The notes under the pieces: model-generated
The model's database searches: none
Told to the model about the DNA's origin: nothing
Seen by the model: the letters and a program-made list of their open reading frames with translations, nothing else
Translations under genes and position numbers: made by a program
Shown: piece by piece, positions 61,514-64,000 of the stretch
How the letters are laid out: each line of letters starts with the position of its first letter
Position numbering within the stretch: position 1 is the stretch's first letter
Assembly (NCBI GenBank): GCA_934098505.1
Contig: CAKOOR010000002.1
Location: forward strand, 97,240-161,239
DNA length: 64,000 nt
Direction: 5' to 3'
DNA from: an uncultured Bacilli bacterium
Lineage (GTDB): Bacteria; Bacillota_I; Bacilli_A; RF39; UBA660

Positions 61514-63280
61514 ATGAAAAGGAATAATTTAATAAAAGTATTGAAGAAAATATATAAATTGTTAGATACAAAACAGAAATTAAGATTTATTCTAATAATT
61601 ATTATAATGATGGTTTCTGCTGCACTTGCTCAAATGACACCAAAAGCAATAGGATGGCTTACAGATGATATATTAACTAAGAATGAAATATCATTTAATA
61701 AAGTAATTCCTTTTTTAGTTTTTATATTAATAGTAAATGTAGTAAATGAAGTAATAAAAATATTTAGAAGAGTATTAGTTGAAGATACAGCAACAAGAAC
61801 AGAAAAGAAAGCAAGAGGAATGGTAATAAAGTCATTATTAATGGCTCCGCTTTCTTATTTTAGAAAGAATATGACTGGAAATATTCATGGAAGACTTAAT
61901 AGGTGTTTAGATGGAACTATTAAATTAGAAAAATTGTTGTTTATGGATTTTGCTCCAGCAATATTTAATGCAATTGCTGCAATTATAACTATATTTTTAA
62001 CATTACCAATAACATTAGCTATGCCTATGTTGTTAGTTATACCTATCGGAGTATTTATTGTATTAAAACAAATAAAAAGTCAAAAAGGTATTAGGGTTGA
62101 ACTATTAGAAAGTAAATCAGGAATGGATGGAACTATAGTTGAACTTATAAATGGTATTGAAGTTATAAGAATTTGCGATAGTTTAGACTTTGAAATTAAA
62201 AGATTTGATGATAAGGGTGAGTTTTTAAGAGTAAAAGAAATGAAACATCATAAAGCGATGGCAATGTATGATTGTTTAAAATTTATTAATCAAGCTGTAT
62301 TTACAGTGTTAGTAATTGGAATTTCTACTTATCTAGCAACTAAAAATATAATTTCAGTAGGTGCTGTATTAACTGCATATTTATGTTTTAATCAATTACT
62401 AAGACCGCTAGAGGAATTGCATAGAATATTCGATGAAGTTTCTGAATGTACAGTTTTAGCAACTGATTTCTTTAAAATGGTAGAAATAGAAAATGATTTC
62501 TCATATTTACCTATAAAAACAAAATCAGAAAATAAATCAACAAATGAGATTATAAACATGGAAAATATTACTTTCCATTATTCTGAAAATGAAGATAAAA
62601 TCATTTTGGATAACTTCAATATAGATATAGAAAAAGGAATGTATCTTGGAATTGCTGGACCTTCAGGCTGTGGTAAATCTTCATTAATAAAATCTATTTG
62701 CAAGTTAGAAAAAGCAGATGGAACAATAATTATTGATGATAAGAATATTGATAATTTAACAAGAAAAGATTTATCAAAATTAATAGTATTAGTACCACAA
62801 AGTCCATTCTTAATTGCAGGAACAATATTTGAAAATATAACATATGGAATAGATAGAGAAGTTTCAATTGATGAAGTAGAAGAAGCAGCTAAAAGAGCAT
62901 ATATTTATGATTATATAAATGGACTTCCAGATAAATTTGACTCATTAGTTTCTGAAGGAGGAAACAATTTATCAGGTGGACAAAGACAAAGAATAGCAAT
63001 TGCAAGAATATTCTTAAGAAAACCTAAAATATTAATTTTAGATGAAGCAACTTCGGCTCTTGATAATACATCTGAAAAATATATTCAGGCTGAAATAGAA
63101 AAAATGAAACAAGAAAATAATACAACAATTATTGCAATAGCACATAGATTAACTACACTAAAAAACTGTGATAGAATTATAGTACTTAATAAAGGTAAGA
63201 TTGAAGAAGATGGTAAATTTGATGATCTTATAGAAAAAAATGGAATGTTTAGCGATATGTATTATGGAAAATTAAATTAA
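61514..63280 (+). CDS. ABC exporter, fused membrane and ATPase domains
   Basis: The 588-residue type IV exporter half has six hydrophobic segments (about 20-310). Its ATPase has GPSGCGKSS (Walker A), LSGGQRQRIAIA (signature), LILDEATSALD (Walker B) and the H-loop AIAHRL. All motifs are intact, so a homodimer is possible. Substrate unknown; drugs, peptides or lipids are typical. By eye it uses more AGA, ATA and GCA codons than the core genes. It lies between two copies of the secA tail and is probably acquired cargo. Confidence 0.88.
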   Translation: MKRNNLIKVLKKIYKLLDTKQKLRFILIIIIMMVSAALAQMTPKAIGWLTDDILTKNEISFNKVIPFLVFILIVNVVNEVIKIFRRVLVEDTATRTEKKARGMVIKSLLMAPLSYFRKNMTGNIHGRLNRCLDGTIKLEKLLFMDFAPAIFNAIAAIITIFLTLPITLAMPMLLVIPIGVFIVLKQIKSQKGIRVELLESKSGMDGTIVELINGIEVIRICDSLDFEIKRFDDKGEFLRVKEMKHHKAMAMYDCLKFINQAVFTVLVIGISTYLATKNIISVGAVLTAYLCFNQLLRPLEELHRIFDEVSECTVLATDFFKMVEIENDFSYLPIKTKSENKSTNEIINMENITFHYSENEDKIILDNFNIDIEKGMYLGIAGPSGCGKSSLIKSICKLEKADGTIIIDDKNIDNLTRKDLSKLIVLVPQSPFLIAGTIFENITYGIDREVSIDEVEEAAKRAYIYDYINGLPDKFDSLVSEGGNNLSGGQRQRIAIARIFLRKPKILILDEATSALDNTSEKYIQAEIEKMKQENNTTIIAIAHRLTTLKNCDRIIVLNKGKIEEDGKFDDLIEKNGMFSDMYYGKLN

Positions 63281-63320
63281 AATTTAGATAAGTTTTTGAT
63301 AAGTTCTGCTAGGTTTGCCG

Positions 63321-63380
63321 AGTGCTACGGAGTGCTCTGTGGTGCAACCAAGTGCCGAATTAACGAGCCAAGTGCTCAGA
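63321..63380 (+). repeat. Decamer-phased AGTGC repeats next to the second att copy
   Basis: AGTGC words start at 63321, 63331, 63351 and 63371 and a GGTGC at 63341, all on a 10-base grid; only the 63361 unit lacks it. The stretch is GC-richer than its surroundings and ends 36 bases before the att copy. It could be binding sites for an integrase or excisionase. Confidence 0.6.
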
Positions 63381-63415
63381 AAAGCTCCCAAAATTCCTAA
63401 TACCAAAGGCCTTGC

Positions 63416-63446
63416 GGAAGTGGCAAAAAGTACAAAAACTGTTGTG
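63416..63446 (+). repeat. Attachment-site copy 2, orphan SecA tail
   Basis: The same 31 bases as in secA are present here. Read in frame it gives PCGSGKKYKNCCDK and a TAA stop, so it is a second SecA C-terminus with a different last codon (Asp instead of Gly), without the rest of the gene. This is the expected remnant of the original or donor secA end after integration. Confidence 0.75.
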
Positions 63447-63509
63447 ATAAATAACCTCGCAAACCCTTATAAAATAAGGGATTGTTAAAAATAGAAAAAA
63501 TGATAAATT

Positions 63510-63596
63510 TGTCCACATAGCATAAATAATGTGGACAGAATCGAGGAAACCCCATAAAAATCAATAAAAAATCTACGTGGACAATTATTGTGGACA
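63510..63596. repeat. Four GTGGACA repeats upstream of the integrase
   Basis: TGTCCAC (63510-63516, inverted) and GTGGACA at 63531-63537, 63577-63583 and 63590-63596 lie between the att copy and the integrase. Such repeats at element ends are typical arm-type sites for Tn916-like integrases. Function is inferred. Confidence 0.55.
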
Positions 63597-63610
63597 TAGT
63601 TATATAAAAT

Positions 63611-63636
63611 GTCAGCATTCGAAATGCTGGCATTTT
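63611..63636 (+). terminator. Strong terminator before the integrase
   Basis: GTCAGCATT pairs with AATGCTGGC over a CGA loop, followed by ATTTTT. Confidence 0.75.
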
Positions 63637-63674
63637 TCCGTTTCATTAAGTTTTATAATGAAGGAGAGATAACT

Positions 63675-63947
63675 ATGGTAAGCGTAAGAAAACGTGGAAA
63701 GGTATATGGATACCGATTTGAAATTGCAACAGTTGAGGGAACAAGAAAATGGATAACAAAGTCAGGGTATCCAACAAAAGCAGAGGCTTTTAAAGAAGGA
63801 GCAAAAGCCTATAACGATTTTTACTACAATGGTCAAAAGACGCAGTTAAGAGAAAATATGTCGTATGCAGATTTTTTAGATTATTGGATAGATAATTATG
63901 CAAGTTTCAATTTGCATTACTCTACTACAATAAGGATGAAATATTAG
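63675..63947 (+). pseudogene. Truncated Tn916-type tyrosine integrase
   Basis: The frame starts behind AAGGAGAGAT with the arm-binding domain (MVSVRKRGKVYGYRF, ITKSGYPTKAEA) and the first part of the core-binding domain (MSYADFLDYWIDNYASFNLH). After about 85 residues it stops; full integrases have 370-400 residues with the catalytic R-H-R-Y part missing here. The frame breaks where unrelated glycosyltransferase sequence begins. It is surely inactive as it stands. Confidence 0.8.
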
Positions 63948-64000
63948 AATTATATTTGAATACTTCATATTTTGGCAATGGATTTTATTCTGTTAAGTCA
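63923..64000 (+). pseudogene. Fragment of a GT51 peptidoglycan glycosyltransferase
   Basis: The last 78 bases, in another frame from the integrase, encode YYNKDEILELYLNTSYFGNG followed by FYSVKS. This is the signature of the GT51 domain in class A PBPs and monofunctional transglycosylases (compare LEGYINTINFGQGNYG in the PBP at 8.7 kb). The gene has no start here and continues past the window. It is joined directly to the integrase, so one or both were cut at this point. Confidence 0.75.

Noticed and set aside
1..64000. CRISPR arrays, rRNA or tRNA genes
   Set aside because: No regularly spaced direct repeats, rRNA signatures or tRNA cloverleaf sequences were recognised on either strand.

Overview
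The window is a replication-origin region of a low-GC, spore-forming member of the Bacilli/Firmicutes, probably an uncultured gut or Erysipelotrichia-like lineage. The standard code is used: TGA serves as a stop, for example at yabP. The evidence is the conserved block rpmH-rnpA-yidC-jag-mnmE-mnmG-rsmG-noc on the minus strand, divergent from dnaA-dnaN-recF-gyrB-gyrA on the plus strand, and a set of endospore genes (spoIIR, bofA, ricT, spoVT-like, yabG, veg, spoVG, yabP, yabQ). Nearly all genes point away from the origin at 18.56-19.10 kb. The exceptions are a class A PBP (8.7-10.6 kb) and the nudix/FemAB pair (43.9-45.6 kb).

Left arm (minus strand, 0-18 kb): a two-subunit PssD/PssE glycosyltransferase, a degenerate SGNH-like protein, murA, spoIIR (apparently with a non-canonical start), prmC, prfA, rpoE, argS, a YwiB-like gene, the PBP, then noc-rsmG-mnmG-mnmE-jag-yidC-rnpA-rpmH.

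Origin and right arm (19-38 kb): the origin holds about 20 DnaA boxes of two types. It is followed by dnaA, dnaN, a comK-family gene behind three Spo0A boxes, recF, gyrB and gyrA. After gyrA comes a 600-bp block with seven parS palindromes, then the SRP RNA, tadA, dnaX, ebfC, recR, bofA, holB, ricT, a methyltransferase, pth and mfd. The Noc binding-site palindrome occurs inside dnaX and holB, each time joined to a DnaA box.

Accessory stretch (38.5-48.3 kb): an alcohol dehydrogenase-FIST fusion with an aldehyde dehydrogenase, an Rpn-type nuclease/transposase, a structured RNA candidate, a nudix hydrolase, a FemAB protein, a SpoVT/AbrB regulator and two unrecognised proteins. These lie between mfd and metG, which are part of one neighbourhood in Bacillus.

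48.4-61.3 kb: a T-box leader with metG, tatD, a 3D-domain protein, rsmA, a DUF4143 remnant, yabG, veg, spoVG, yabP, yabQ, divIC, two catalytically eroded ECF-type ATPases, truA, an unknown gene and secA.

61.3-64.0 kb: an island in the 3' end of secA. The SecA tail sequence is repeated about 2.16 kb downstream, and the interval carries a foreign-looking ABC exporter. Beyond the repeat are phased decamer repeats, GTGGACA repeats, a Tn916-type integrase cut after about 85 residues, and a peptidoglycan glycosyltransferase fragment that runs off the window.
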